DNA of 38,364 nt from Reyranella massiliensis 521 (GTDB taxonomy: Bacteria; Pseudomonadota; Alphaproteobacteria; Reyranellales; Reyranellaceae). The notes below the pieces were generated by a model, which had not been told where the DNA came from, searched no databases, and worked only from the letters and a program-made list of their open reading frames with translations. Made by a program: the position numbers and the translations under genes. The stretch lies in contig CAMARK010000044.1 in assembly GCA_945860205.1 (NCBI GenBank), positions 1 to 38,364 of the forward strand, read 5' to 3'. Positions 6,739 through 14,413 of this stretch are shown one piece after another. The number at the start of each line of letters is the position of its first letter. The first letter of the stretch is position 1.

Positions 6739-7974
6739 TCAGTGATCGTAGCGCGAGAACAGAAGACAGGCGTTGGTGCCGCCGAAGCCGAAGCTGTTCG
6801 ACATCACGGTCTGCAGGCCGGCATTGTCGATGCGCTTCAGGGCGATGGGATAGCCTTCGGCGCCGGGATCGAGGTTCTCGACGTTGGCTGAGGCGGCGAC
6901 GAAGTCTTCCTTCATCATCAGCAGCGAGTAGATCGCCTCGTGCGCGCCGGTGGCGCCCTGGCTGTGGCCGGTCAGCGACTTGGTTGAACTCACCGTCGGC
7001 AGCTTGTCGCCGAACACGGCGCGGATGGCGTCCAGTTCGGTGATGTCGCCGACCGGCGTCGCGGTGCCGTGGGTGTTGATGTAGTTCACCGGCATGTTGC
7101 GCCGCGCGGCGCCTGGGAAACCTTCGAGCGCAAGCCGCATGCAGCGCAAGGCGCCTTCACCGGAAGGGGCCACCATGTCGGCGCCGTCGGAGGTGGCGCC
7201 GTAGCCGATCACCTCGGCGTAGATCTTGGCGCCGCGCGCCTTGGCGACCTCGAGTTCTTCCAGAACGACGATGCCGCCGCCGCCGGCGATCACGAACCCG
7301 TCGCGGTCCTTGTCATAGGCGCGGCTCGCCCGCGTGGGCGTGTCGTTGTACTTCGACGACATGGCGCCCATGGCGTCGAACAGGACCGACAGCGTCCAGT
7401 CGAGTTCCTCGCCACCGCCCGCGAACATGCGGTCGGCCTTGCCGAGCTGAATCGTCTCGACGGCGTTGCCGATGCAGTGTGCCGAGGTCGAGCAGGCCGA
7501 GCTGATCGAATAGCTCAGCCCCTTGATCTTGTAGGCGGTCGCAAGGTTTGCCGAGACGGTGCTGCACATGGCGCGCGGCACCTGGAACGGGCCGACGCGC
7601 TTGGGCCCCTTCTCCCTGGCCGTGATGGCGGCCTGCACGATGGCGCCGGTCGTCGGACCGCCGGAGCCGGCGATCACGCCGGTGCGCTCGTTGGAGATTT
7701 CACTCTCGGAAAGGCCCGCGTCGGCGATCGCCTCCTTCATGGCGAGGTAGGCATAGGCCGCGCCGTCGCCCATGAAGCGCATGAGGCGGCGGTCGACCAG
7801 ATCCTCGACCTTGAGCTTCAGCGTCCCGGCGACCTGGCTGCGGAAGCCGAGTTCCTTGTACTGCGGGACGAATTCGATGCCTGACTTGCCGTCCCTCAGC
7901 GACTGGGTCACCTCGGCGGCATTGTTGCCGATCGGTGAGACGATGCCGAGGCCGGTGACGACGACGCGCTTCAT
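6739..7974 (-). CDS. fabB: 3-oxoacyl-[acyl-carrier-protein] synthase I FabB
   Basis: A 411-residue condensing enzyme that extends acyl-ACP with malonyl-ACP and, as FabB, elongates the cis-3-decenoyl intermediate produced by FabA. The catalytic triad is complete: Cys161 (SACSTS), His302 (NTHGTATP) and His337 ([10 protein letters not shown]). The glycine-rich end [11 protein letters not shown] is intact and the length is normal. Its start overlaps the fabA stop as ATGA, so the two are coupled. Pairing with fabA supports FabB rather than the close relative FabF. Confidence 0.95.
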   Translation of the reverse strand: MKRVVVTGLGIVSPIGNNAAEVTQSLRDGKSGIEFVPQYKELGFRSQVAGTLKLKVEDLVDRRLMRFMGDGAAYAYLAMKEAIADAGLSESEISNERTGVIAGSGGPTTGAIVQAAITAREKGPKRVGPFQVPRAMCSTVSANLATAYKIKGLSYSISSACSTSAHCIGNAVETIQLGKADRMFAGGGEELDWTLSVLFDAMGAMSSKYNDTPTRASRAYDKDRDGFVIAGGGGIVVLEELEVAKARGAKIYAEVIGYGATSDGADMVAPSGEGALRCMRLALEGFPGAARRNMPVNYINTHGTATPVGDITELDAIRAVFGDKLPTVSSTKSLTGHSQGATGAHEAIYSLLMMKEDFVAASANVENLDPGAEGYPIALKRIDNAGLQTVMSNSFGFGGTNACLLFSRYDH

Positions 7975-8510
7975 CAGCCCGCCGCCGCAGCCGGCGCCGC
8001 GCCGTCCTTGACCAGGCCGACCTTCATGTCGATCGCCTCATAGACCGGCTTGCCGTCGGCGGTCACGAAACCGTCGCCGACGCCCATGACGAGGCGGCGC
8101 AGGATCAGGCGCTTGGGGTGTACGTGATAGGTGAGCTTCTTGACGGTCGGCACGATCATGCCGGTGAGCTTGACCTCGCCGACGCCGATGGCGCGACCGC
8201 GGCCCGGCGCCTTCATCCAGCCCAGGAAGAAGCCCAGCATCTGCCACAGCGCGTCGAGGCCGAGGCAGCCCGGCATCACCGGATCGCCCTTGAAATGGCA
8301 GGCGAAAAACCAGAGGTCGGGCTTCACGTCCAGTTCGGCCACGATCTCGCCCTTGCCGTACTTTCCGCCGGTGGAATCGATCTTCACAATACGGTCGAAC
8401 ATCAACATCGGCGGCAGCGGGAGCTGCGCGTTGCCCGGACCGAAAAGGTGCCCCTTGGCGCACTCAATCAGGTCTTCAAACGTATAACTATGCTTCTGCT
8501 CGCTCACCAT
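7974..8510 (-). CDS. fabA: 3-hydroxydecanoyl-ACP dehydratase/isomerase FabA
   Basis: A 178-residue FabA, which dehydrates 3-hydroxydecanoyl-ACP and isomerises the trans-2 product to cis-3, the branch point of anaerobic unsaturated fatty acid synthesis. The catalytic His72 lies in [14 protein letters not shown] and Asp86 in LGLDALWQ. It has the hot-dog fold sequence pattern and normal length, with a short Ala-rich tail. It is the first gene of the minus-strand fab operon and diverges from irr across about 130 bases. This irr-fabA-fabB-fabI order is known from other alphaproteobacteria, so the neighbourhood supports the calls on both sides. Confidence 0.95.
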   Translation of the reverse strand: MVSEQKHSYTFEDLIECAKGHLFGPGNAQLPLPPMLMFDRIVKIDSTGGKYGKGEIVAELDVKPDLWFFACHFKGDPVMPGCLGLDALWQMLGFFLGWMKAPGRGRAIGVGEVKLTGMIVPTVKKLTYHVHPKRLILRRLVMGVGDGFVTADGKPVYEAIDMKVGLVKDGAAPAAAAG

Positions 8511-8615
8511 TCACCGTCCCGTGGCCGCCCGATGTAGGGATTTGGCGGCAGAATAGGGATGCCCGAGGGCCAGCGCAAACGACCGGAAAGGCCCAACTGG
8601 CCCTTTTCATGCCGT

Positions 8616-8632
8616 TATGTAGTCCTTACATA
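8616..8632. promoter_or_regulatory. Inverted repeat in the fabA-irr divergent region
   Basis: TATGTA-GTCCT-TACATA is a perfect 6-bp inverted repeat with a 5-base spacer between fabA and irr. It overlaps the first possible irr ATG (8632), which favours the next ATG (8644) as the true start and this repeat as an operator. It does not match the ICE consensus, so it would bind another regulator or be a chance A/T-rich palindrome. Confidence 0.4.
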
Positions 8633-8643
8633 TGGGCGTAACG

Positions 8644-9051
8644 ATGCCTACCACCAGCCCCGATTTCCCCGACCGCCTGCGCGCGGCTGGCCTGCGCCCC
8701 ACGCGGCAGCGGGTCGCCTTGGCGCGCCTGCTGTTCGAGAGCGGCCACCGCCATGTCACGGCCGAAAGCCTGCATGTCGAGGTCAAGGCGTCGCGGATGC
8801 CGGTGTCGCTGGCCACGGTCTACAATGCGCTCAACCAGTTCCGCGACGCCGGACTGCTGCGCGAGGTCGTGGTCGCTCCCGGCCGGTCCTACTTCGATAC
8901 CAACACCGGCCATCACCACCATTTCTTCGTCGAACCGGATGGCGAACTGCACGATTTTCCTTCCGAGAAAGTGACGATCGCGGGTCTGCCGACGCCCCCC
9001 AAGGGCACGCGTCTGGCGCGGGTCGACGTCATCGTGCGGGTGCGGCGCTAG
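8644..9051 (+). CDS. irr: Fur-family iron/haem-responsive regulator Irr
   Basis: A 135-residue Fur-superfamily protein. The N-terminal winged helix carries LRPTRQRVALARLL and the recognition-helix segment SLATVYNALNQF. The dimerisation half starts with the histidine cluster HHHH (residues 90-93) in NTGHHHHFFVE, the metal/haem site typical of Irr. The N-terminal haem regulatory motif of Bradyrhizobium Irr (a Cys-Pro pair) is absent, as in many other Irr proteins. Irr is stable under iron limitation and represses or activates genes with ICE boxes. The neighbourhood agrees: fabABI is divergent, and an ICE box lies 40 bases downstream ahead of a rubrerythrin gene. An ATG at 8632 would add four residues. 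Confidence 0.88.
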   Translation: MPTTSPDFPDRLRAAGLRPTRQRVALARLLFESGHRHVTAESLHVEVKASRMPVSLATVYNALNQFRDAGLLREVVVAPGRSYFDTNTGHHHHFFVEPDGELHDFPSEKVTIAGLPTPPKGTRLARVDVIVRVRR

Positions 9052-9090
9052 ACCTTTTCGCCCTAATTCCGCTGCGAATCACTTGCAGTA

Positions 9091-9107
9091 TTTAGAACAG
9101 TTCTAAA
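9091..9107. promoter_or_regulatory. ICE / Irr box
   Basis: TTTAGAACAGTTCTAAA is a perfect odd-length palindrome matching the alphaproteobacterial iron control element TTTAGAA-n3-TTCTAAA. It ends 4 bases before a TTGACG -35 hexamer, so bound Irr would touch the promoter of the rubrerythrin gene. The match to the consensus is seen directly; Irr binding is inferred. Confidence 0.85.
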
Positions 9108-9111
9108 CTTC

Positions 9112-9140
9112 TTGACGGGTCCGTGGGCGCGTCCTAAATC
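9112..9140 (+). promoter_or_regulatory. Sigma70-type promoter of the rubrerythrin gene
   Basis: TTGACG (9112-9117), a 17-base spacer and TAAATC (9135-9140) form a good housekeeping promoter directly behind the ICE box. Transcription would begin near 9147 and give a leader of about 40 bases before ATG 9186, with a GGGAG ribosome binding site. Confidence 0.6.
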
Positions 9141-9185
9141 CTGTACGTGGACTGGCGGATGGGCCGGTCAAACGGGAGAAGCACC

Positions 9186-9605
9186 ATGGCAAATCTCAAG
9201 GGTTCCAAGACCGAAGACAATCTGAAGGCCGCGTTCGCGGGCGAGAGCCAGGCCAACCGCCGGTATCTCTACTTCGCCCAGAAGGCCGACGTCGAAGGCT
9301 ACAACGATGTCGCCGCCGTCTTCCGTTCGACGGCCGAAGGCGAAACCGGCCACGCTCACGGCCATCTCGAGTTCCTCGAGGGGGTGGGTGATCCGGCCAC
9401 CGGCCTGCCGATCGGCCCCACCACGTCGAACCTGAAGGCCGCGATCGCCGGCGAAACGCACGAGTACACCGACATGTACCCGGGCATGGCGCGCACTGCG
9501 CGTGAAGAAGGCATGGCGGAGATCGCCGACTGGTTCGAGACTCTGGCGAAGGCCGAGAAGAGCCACGCCGGCCGCTTCCAGAAAGCCCTCGATACGATGG
9601 CCTGA
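9186..9605 (+). CDS. Rubrerythrin (diiron domain only)
   Basis: A 139-residue ferritin-like diiron protein. Ligands can be placed at Glu20 (GESQANRRY), Glu53 and His56 (EGETGH), Glu90 (AGETHEY) and Glu124-x2-His127 (EKSH). The C-terminal rubredoxin domain of classical rubrerythrin is missing, so electrons must come from a partner. Rubrerythrins reduce hydrogen peroxide and can handle iron; this one is controlled by an ICE box and followed by an Fe-S protein and DUF3501, a recurrent trio in Proteobacteria. A terminator just behind it suggests it is made in excess of the two downstream proteins. The start at 9186 has a good ribosome binding site. Confidence 0.92.
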   Translation: MANLKGSKTEDNLKAAFAGESQANRRYLYFAQKADVEGYNDVAAVFRSTAEGETGHAHGHLEFLEGVGDPATGLPIGPTTSNLKAAIAGETHEYTDMYPGMARTAREEGMAEIADWFETLAKAEKSHAGRFQKALDTMA

Positions 9606-9618
9606 GCCGTTCGGGCTC
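9604..9618 (+). other. Small hairpin at the rubrerythrin stop
   Basis: GAGCC / GGCTC with a five-base loop overlaps the stop codon and stands just before the main terminator. It may help fold the 3' end. Confidence 0.4.
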
Positions 9619-9622
9619 GATG

Positions 9623-9648
9623 AAGGGGACCCGCGAGGGTCCCCTTTT
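9623..9648 (+). terminator. Strong rho-independent terminator after rubrerythrin
   Basis: AAGGGGACCC and GGGTCCCCTT pair perfectly around a GCGA tetraloop, and the T-run continues after the stem. It separates the rubrerythrin gene from the Fe-S protein gene 40 bases on. Readthrough, or a second promoter in the 40-base gap, must supply the downstream genes. Confidence 0.88.
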
Positions 9649-9688
9649 GCTTCCTACTTGATTTTGCTCGCAACCAAGCGAATCCGAC

Positions 9689-11047
9689 ATGCGCGAAGGC
9701 AGCCTCGAAGCCCCGATCCGTCACGCCCTCGATTGGCAGAATCCCTGGTTCTGGGACGAGGCCGCGCTCGAGAAGGAGATGGAGCGCACGTTCGACATCT
9801 GCCACGGCTGCCGGCGCTGCTTCAATCTGTGCGACTCCTTCCCGCGGCTGTTCGACCTGATCGACAATGGCCCGACCGGCGAACTCGATGGCGTGAAGAA
9901 GGAAGACTACGCCCAGGTCGAAGAGGCCTGCACGCTCTGCGACATGTGCTTCATGACCAAGTGCCCTTACGTGCCGCCGCACGAATGGGCGCTGGATTTC
10001 CCGCACCTCATGCTGCGCCACCGTGCCGTGCAGGCGCGCAAGAAGGGCGTCGCTGTGGTCGACCGCCAGCTCGCCGATACCGATCGAACCGGCCGGCTCG
10101 GCTCGTTCGTCGCCGGTCTCGCCAACTGGGCCACCGACGAGCACAACACGCTCACGCGGCCGGTGATGGAGCGTCTCGGCGGTATCCATCACGGCGCCCG
10201 CCTGCCGCGCTACAGCGGCGAGACCTTCGAGATCCGGGCCGCGCGCGAAGGCGTGATGCTGAACGAGGCGGCGCCGGCCTTCGGCAAGCGCAAGGCCGTG
10301 CTCTATGCCACCTGCTTCGTGAATTTCAACAACACCGGCATCGGCGCCGCCACACGCGCGGTCCTGGCCAAGAACGGTGTCGAGACCGAGGTGGTCCATC
10401 CCGCCTGCTGCGGCATGCCGAAGTTCGAGCTGGGCGACCTCGAAGGCACGGCCGCCGCGGCGAAGGCCGTGTCGGCGGCGCTGCTGCCCTGGGTCGACAA
10501 GGGCTATGACGTGATCGCGCTCACGCCCTCTTGCGCCTTGATGCTGAAGTTCGAATGGCCGCTGATGCTGCCCAAGGACAGGGATGTCGAGCGGCTTTCG
10601 CAGGCGACCTTCGACCTGTCGGAGTATGTGGTTGATATCGCCAAGAAGCATGGGCTTGCGCCGGGCCTGGAGCCGCTCGAAGGCGGGGTCAGCATCCATC
10701 TCGCCTGCCATGCGCGTGCTCAGAACATGGGCGCCAAGGCCGCCGAGATGCTGCGGCTGGTGCCCAATACCCGTGTCGCCGTCATCGAGCGTTGCAGCGG
10801 CCACGGTGGCATCTGGGGCGCACGGACCGAGAATTTCGAAACGGCTGTGAAGGTCGGCAAGCCGGCGGCCCAGACGGCGCTGAAGAACGACACCAGCTTC
10901 GTCGCCTCCGAATGCCCGCTCGCGGCCGATCACCTGATGCAGGTGATGGAAATTGTTGCCGGCGACGACAAGCCCAAGCCGGCGCGCGGCAATCATCCGA
11001 TCGAGTTGCTGGCGCAGGCTTATGGATGGACCGGACAGGACCGATGA
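9689..11047 (+). CDS. GlpC/HdrD-like Fe-S oxidoreductase
   Basis: A 452-residue protein with two N-terminal iron-sulfur motifs: Cys38-x2-Cys41-x2-Cys44-x3-Cys48 and Cys81-x2-Cys84-x2-Cys87-x4-Cys92-Pro. Two CCG-type domains follow, one with [11 protein letters not shown] (about residues 235-245) and one with [12 protein letters not shown] and [10 protein letters not shown] (about 345-385). This is the heterodisulfide reductase D / GlpC fold, which passes electrons between clusters and a partner. No signal peptide or membrane helix is seen. The position after a rubrerythrin without a rubredoxin domain suggests it supplies electrons to that protein (inference). Its stop overlaps the next start as ATGA. 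Confidence 0.85.
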   Translation: MREGSLEAPIRHALDWQNPWFWDEAALEKEMERTFDICHGCRRCFNLCDSFPRLFDLIDNGPTGELDGVKKEDYAQVEEACTLCDMCFMTKCPYVPPHEWALDFPHLMLRHRAVQARKKGVAVVDRQLADTDRTGRLGSFVAGLANWATDEHNTLTRPVMERLGGIHHGARLPRYSGETFEIRAAREGVMLNEAAPAFGKRKAVLYATCFVNFNNTGIGAATRAVLAKNGVETEVVHPACCGMPKFELGDLEGTAAAAKAVSAALLPWVDKGYDVIALTPSCALMLKFEWPLMLPKDRDVERLSQATFDLSEYVVDIAKKHGLAPGLEPLEGGVSIHLACHARAQNMGAKAAEMLRLVPNTRVAVIERCSGHGGIWGARTENFETAVKVGKPAAQTALKNDTSFVASECPLAADHLMQVMEIVAGDDKPKPARGNHPIELLAQAYGWTGQDR

Positions 11048-11634
11048 CCTCACCGCGCAAAATCGAGACCGGAGCCATTCTGCCGCCGGCGGAATACCTG
11101 ACGGTGCGCGCGGAGCGCCGCCGCAAGATGGCGGAGCTCAAGAAGAACCGCCGGTTGGAAGTCGGCCCGTTCGCGACCTGCTACTTCGAGTCGTACGACA
11201 CGATGCTGCACCAGGTGCACGAAATGCTGTTCATCGAGAAGGGCGGCCCGGCCCAGATTCCCGACGAACTGGCGGCCTACAATCCGTTGATTCCCCAGGG
11301 CGGCGAGCTGGTCGCCACGATCATGTTCGAGATCGACGATCCGCTGCGCCGCGCCCGCGTGCTGGGATCCCTGGGCGGCGTCGAACGTCATGTCTTCATC
11401 GGCGTCGGCACAGAGATGATCCGCGGCGTCGAGGAGGGCGACCAGGAACGCTCGCGCGAGGACGGCAAGGCCTCGGCGGTGCAGTTCGTGCGCTTTGGCT
11501 TCACGCCGGCCCAGATCGCGGCCTTTCGCGATGGTGGCGGCGATGTCGTGGTCGGCTTCGACCATCCCAACTATGGCCACATGGCGGTGATGCCGCTCGC
11601 CGTGCGTGAAACCCTGGCGCGGGACTTCGCCTGA
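11044..11634 (+). CDS. DUF3501 family protein
   Basis: A 196-residue member of DUF3501, a family of unknown function that regularly follows a rubrerythrin and an Fe-S oxidoreductase. Landmarks are the basic helix [20 protein letters not shown] near the start, the segment [16 protein letters not shown], and the VQFVRFGF and FDHPNYGH segments near the end. It overlaps the Fe-S gene by four bases, so the two are translationally coupled and probably act together. There is no signal peptide and no cysteine pattern for a metal site. The function is not known to me; a role in iron or peroxide handling is suggested by context only. Confidence 0.88.
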   Translation: MTSPRKIETGAILPPAEYLTVRAERRRKMAELKKNRRLEVGPFATCYFESYDTMLHQVHEMLFIEKGGPAQIPDELAAYNPLIPQGGELVATIMFEIDDPLRRARVLGSLGGVERHVFIGVGTEMIRGVEEGDQERSREDGKASAVQFVRFGFTPAQIAAFRDGGGDVVVGFDHPNYGHMAVMPLAVRETLARDFA

Positions 11635-11637
11635 ACC

Positions 11638-12525
11638 CTAGCGGCTTCGCGAAAACGACAAGTCGTAGTGAATGGGCAATATCAGGATCAACGGATCGCC
11701 TGGCATGTCGCTTGGCACCGGCGGGAACGGTGCCGACTTGCGAATGGTCTCGAGCTCGGCAGCGTCGATGGCGGGCCAGCCACTCGACTTGTCGATCCTG
11801 ACGTCGATCAGCCGGCCGTCGCGCGCGATCGTCACACGTGTGACCACGCGACCCTCCTGCTTGTTGTCGGCGGAGATGCGCGGATAGAAGCGGTACCGCG
11901 AGGTCAGGCGCGCAATCTGATCCAGGTAGGCGTTGCGCGCCCGACCCGTGCCGATCAGCCAATCCGAAGAATTCGACGGAGGGGCGGGCGCCGTGGCCGC
12001 GGAATTTGCCGGCTGCTGCTGCGGCGTCGGCTGGGTTGGCCTCGGCAGCGGCACCTGTGATGGCGCACCCTGCGGCGGCCGGGCGGCCGGGCGAGGCGGC
12101 GGCGGCGGAACCGGCTTGGGGAAGTCGCGCGCCGTCGGTGGCGGCAGTTCCTCCGGCGACGCCAGGGCCTGTTCCAGACTGGGCGGTGGCGTTGGCTGGG
12201 GTGGCGGTTGATCGGGCTGAGGCGGCTGTGGCTCGGCGAGCGCCTGTTGCGGTTCCTCGCGCGTCTCTTCCGGCGGTGCGGGGTCCGGTGTGCCGGCGGC
12301 AACCGGCGGGACGGGTTTGTCGTCCCCTTGCTGCTCCGTACTCGATGGCGGCGCGCCCGCATCGACCGTGATCATGATTGCGTCTTGCGGCGGCTCGGTC
12401 GGCCGCAGGGGCGAGGCCCACCACAGCACCGCGGCGGCCAGGCCATGCAGCGAGAGCGCCAGCACCAGCGCCACCGGCGACATCTGGCTGGATTTCGAAG
12501 TGAGGGCACTGACGGGCTGGGCCAC
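11638..12525 (-). CDS. TonB-like energy transducer (copy 1)
   Basis: A 295-residue TonB-like protein: a short cytoplasmic start, one membrane helix (about residues 16-37, VALVLALSLHGLAAAVL), a long proline-rich spacer (about 50-190) and a C-terminal TonB domain (about 200-290) with YPRISADNKQEGRVVTRVTIARDGRLIDV-like organisation. TonB carries energy from the inner membrane to outer-membrane receptors. The start is GTG; it is supported because its first 19 residues align with those of the neighbouring copy (VSAL-SK-MSPVA). No exbB, exbD or receptor gene is in the window. It ends 4 bases from the DUF3501 stop, convergently. Confidence 0.85.
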   Translation of the reverse strand: MAQPVSALTSKSSQMSPVALVLALSLHGLAAAVLWWASPLRPTEPPQDAIMITVDAGAPPSSTEQQGDDKPVPPVAAGTPDPAPPEETREEPQQALAEPQPPQPDQPPPQPTPPPSLEQALASPEELPPPTARDFPKPVPPPPPRPAARPPQGAPSQVPLPRPTQPTPQQQPANSAATAPAPPSNSSDWLIGTGRARNAYLDQIARLTSRYRFYPRISADNKQEGRVVTRVTIARDGRLIDVRIDKSSGWPAIDAAELETIRKSAPFPPVPSDMPGDPLILILPIHYDLSFSRSR

Positions 12526-12542
12526 GGCGCTACGTTACTATG

Positions 12543-12580
12543 TTCCGGCCTGGGGTTCCGGCCTGGGGTTCCAGCTCGGG
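12543..12580. repeat. Tandem 13-bp repeat between the TonB genes
   Basis: TTCCGGCCTGGGG occurs twice without a gap (12543-12555 and 12556-12568), followed by a degenerate third start (TTCCAGCTCGGG). It fills the 84-base gap upstream of copy 1 and could move its promoter or leader if the unit number varies. Confidence 0.75.
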
Positions 12581-12609
12581 CGGCGGCTAGCCGACCGCGG
12601 TCGCCGCCC

Positions 12610-13668
12610 TCAATCGCTGCGCCTGAACTGGAGCGGCAGAAGAAAGCTCTGCCGTGCGCCGGCGATGTCCGCGGGGAGCGGCGGATATGGTGCGGCCTGG
12701 CGGAACATGCTGATGGCGCTGGCGTCGAGCGACGGAAGGCCGCTGGACTTGAATATCCCGACGTCGACCAGCGTGCCGTCACGGGCGATGATGAACCGCA
12801 TGACGACGGAGCCCGACTCGGTGCTGACGTTTTTGACGAATTGCTGATGCTGCGACAACTTCTGGGCGACCCGCCAGAGATAATCCTCTTCGGCTTTGCG
12901 TTGGCCATACTGGCTCGCCGGATTGGTGAGCGGCGATGGCGCCGGGCGCGCCGCGGCTTGCGAATCGGCCGGGGGACGCTGCTGTTGCCCGCCCGCAAGC
13001 GGTGACGGCTGAAGCGGCTGGCGTTGCTGTGGTGGCGGCGGTGGTGGCGTCTGCGCGCGCTGCTGCGGTGGTGGCGGCGGGGGTGCCTTCGGCGGCGGCG
13101 GCGCGATCTTCGGGAAGTCCTGCGCACTGAGCGGCGGCGGCGGCGCGTCCAGGGGCGGCAGGGCCTGCTCCAGCTTCGTTTCCGGTGGCGGTGGCGGCGG
13201 AGGTGGTGCGGCGGCGGCCTGTTGCTGCTCAGGCTCCGGCTTCGGAGGTTCCGGCTTCGCCTGCTCGCGCGCGGGTTCCCTGGCCGGCTCCGTGGTCCGT
13301 GTCGGCCGCGACGACGTCGGGCCCGGTGGCACATCCGGTCTGCTGTTCGGGTCGGGCGTGAGCGAGCGCGGAGGTGCGAGCCCCAGTCTCGGGGGCGGCA
13401 CCGGAGGCTGACTCGGCGGCACGCTGGGCGGCTGAGCAGCCGGCGGCGGGCTCGCTGCGGCCGCTTGCTGGGTCGGACTCTCGGGCGGCGCCGGAACGGG
13501 GACGTCGACTGTGAACTCGATGGCCTGCTCGGCGGCCTCGGCCTGGGTTCGGGGCAATTCCCACAGGAAAGCCAGTGCCACCGTGGCATGCAGCAGCGCC
13601 GCCATTGCCGCCGCGACCGGCGACATGCGGTTGAACTTGGAATAGAGGGCGCTAACTGCGTGGGCCAT
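12610..13668 (-). CDS. TonB-like energy transducer (copy 2)
   Basis: A 352-residue TonB-like protein with the same plan as its neighbour: a membrane helix near residues 15-38, an even longer proline/glutamine-rich spacer (about 55-245) and a TonB C-terminal domain (about 255-350) containing VVMRFIIARDGTLVDVGIFKSSG. The shared N-terminus and the FKSSG/DKSSG-like segments show that the two genes arose by duplication; the spacers have diverged freely. It lies upstream of copy 1 and downstream of the SH3 gene, all on the minus strand with gaps of 84 and 35 bases, so one transcript is possible. Which receptors or ExbBD complex each copy serves cannot be told. Confidence 0.85.
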   Translation of the reverse strand: MAHAVSALYSKFNRMSPVAAAMAALLHATVALAFLWELPRTQAEAAEQAIEFTVDVPVPAPPESPTQQAAAASPPPAAQPPSVPPSQPPVPPPRLGLAPPRSLTPDPNSRPDVPPGPTSSRPTRTTEPAREPAREQAKPEPPKPEPEQQQAAAAPPPPPPPPETKLEQALPPLDAPPPPLSAQDFPKIAPPPPKAPPPPPPQQRAQTPPPPPPQQRQPLQPSPLAGGQQQRPPADSQAAARPAPSPLTNPASQYGQRKAEEDYLWRVAQKLSQHQQFVKNVSTESGSVVMRFIIARDGTLVDVGIFKSSGLPSLDASAISMFRQAAPYPPLPADIAGARQSFLLPLQFRRSD

Positions 13669-13703
13669 GGCGACCCATTTTTACGTGCCGATTGTGGCGG
13701 GGG

Positions 13704-14252
13704 CTAGTTAATCGGTTCGGACTTATAGACGCCCCACATGCCGGTCCGTTCGATCCAGCCGCTGACGCTGGATACTTTGACACGGCACCAGTCGCCGGCA
13801 CAGGAGCGGATCTCGCCCATCACTTCGGGCTCCAGCTTGGCCACGACCTCGGCCGACGAGGCCGGCGTCTTGTGGAGGCTGGCGGCCTTCGAGGCGATGA
13901 TGAAGCTGCGCTTGCCGGTCAACAGGCTTTGGTGCACCCACCCGCTGGCGCCCTGCCAGTCGCGGATTTTGCGCCAGTTTTCGTATTCGGCGACGATTTC
14001 CACGGGCATGGCCTTGCGCTTGAAAACCCAATCCACCGGATAGCGAGTGCCCGGCCCCGTGCGGACGTTGACCTCGTCCGATCGCAAGGAGGCGAAACGC
14101 GGAATCGGCAGGCCCGATCCCGCGCGTTGGACCATCGCCGACTTGTCGGGGGCGGCATGGGCGCCGCCGCCCGGCAGCGCCGGGGCAGCCAGACAAAGCG
14201 CCACAAAGGCTGCAAAGCCCACCGAAAGCGAGACGAACGACCGAATTCCCAT
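13704..14252 (-). CDS. Exported protein with two bacterial SH3 domains
   Basis: A 182-residue protein with an N-terminal signal peptide (hydrophobic run FVSLSVGFAAFVALCLA, cleavage around AHAAP) and two SH3-type repeats. The first starts at VNVRTGPGTRYPVDW and ends with SGWVHQSLL; the second starts at ASLHKTPASSAEVVAKL and ends with SGWIERTGMWG. Such domains bind peptidoglycan or peptides in the envelope. The frame is open for 13 further codons, but the signal peptide favours ATG 14252. It precedes the two TonB genes on the same strand and diverges from the dehydrogenase gene. Envelope location is well supported; the exact role is not. Confidence 0.85.
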   Translation of the reverse strand: MGIRSFVSLSVGFAAFVALCLAAPALPGGGAHAAPDKSAMVQRAGSGLPIPRFASLRSDEVNVRTGPGTRYPVDWVFKRKAMPVEIVAEYENWRKIRDWQGASGWVHQSLLTGKRSFIIASKAASLHKTPASSAEVVAKLEPEVMGEIRSCAGDWCRVKVSSVSGWIERTGMWGVYKSEPIN

Positions 14253-14413
14253 TGCGGGAAATATACCTAAAATCTCCGCATCGGTCGACAAGTACCTGAA
14301 AATGCGTGATTTTTGGCCGCACTAGATATCCGGCCCACTTGCTGGACAAGGCGCGCGCGGAATTGGTAATCGGGCAGTTGTCCTCTGTCGCGCCAGCCCG
14401 GTACCGGTCCCAC
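14253..14413. promoter_or_regulatory. Divergent promoter region, SH3 gene / dehydrogenase
   Basis: This 161-base region separates two divergent genes. Its left half is A/T-rich around 14260-14315. I see no convincing operator palindrome. Confidence 0.35.

Noticed and set aside
9091..9107. The GAAC/GTTC palindrome as a LexA (SOS) box
   Set aside because: Alphaproteobacterial LexA sites are direct GTTC-n7-GTTC repeats. The complete TTTAGAA-n3-TTCTAAA pattern fits an ICE box better.
12000..13500. Repeated short motifs in the two TonB genes as a CRISPR or minisatellite
   Set aside because: They are clusters of proline and glutamine codons in protein spacers, with irregular unit length and no spacers.
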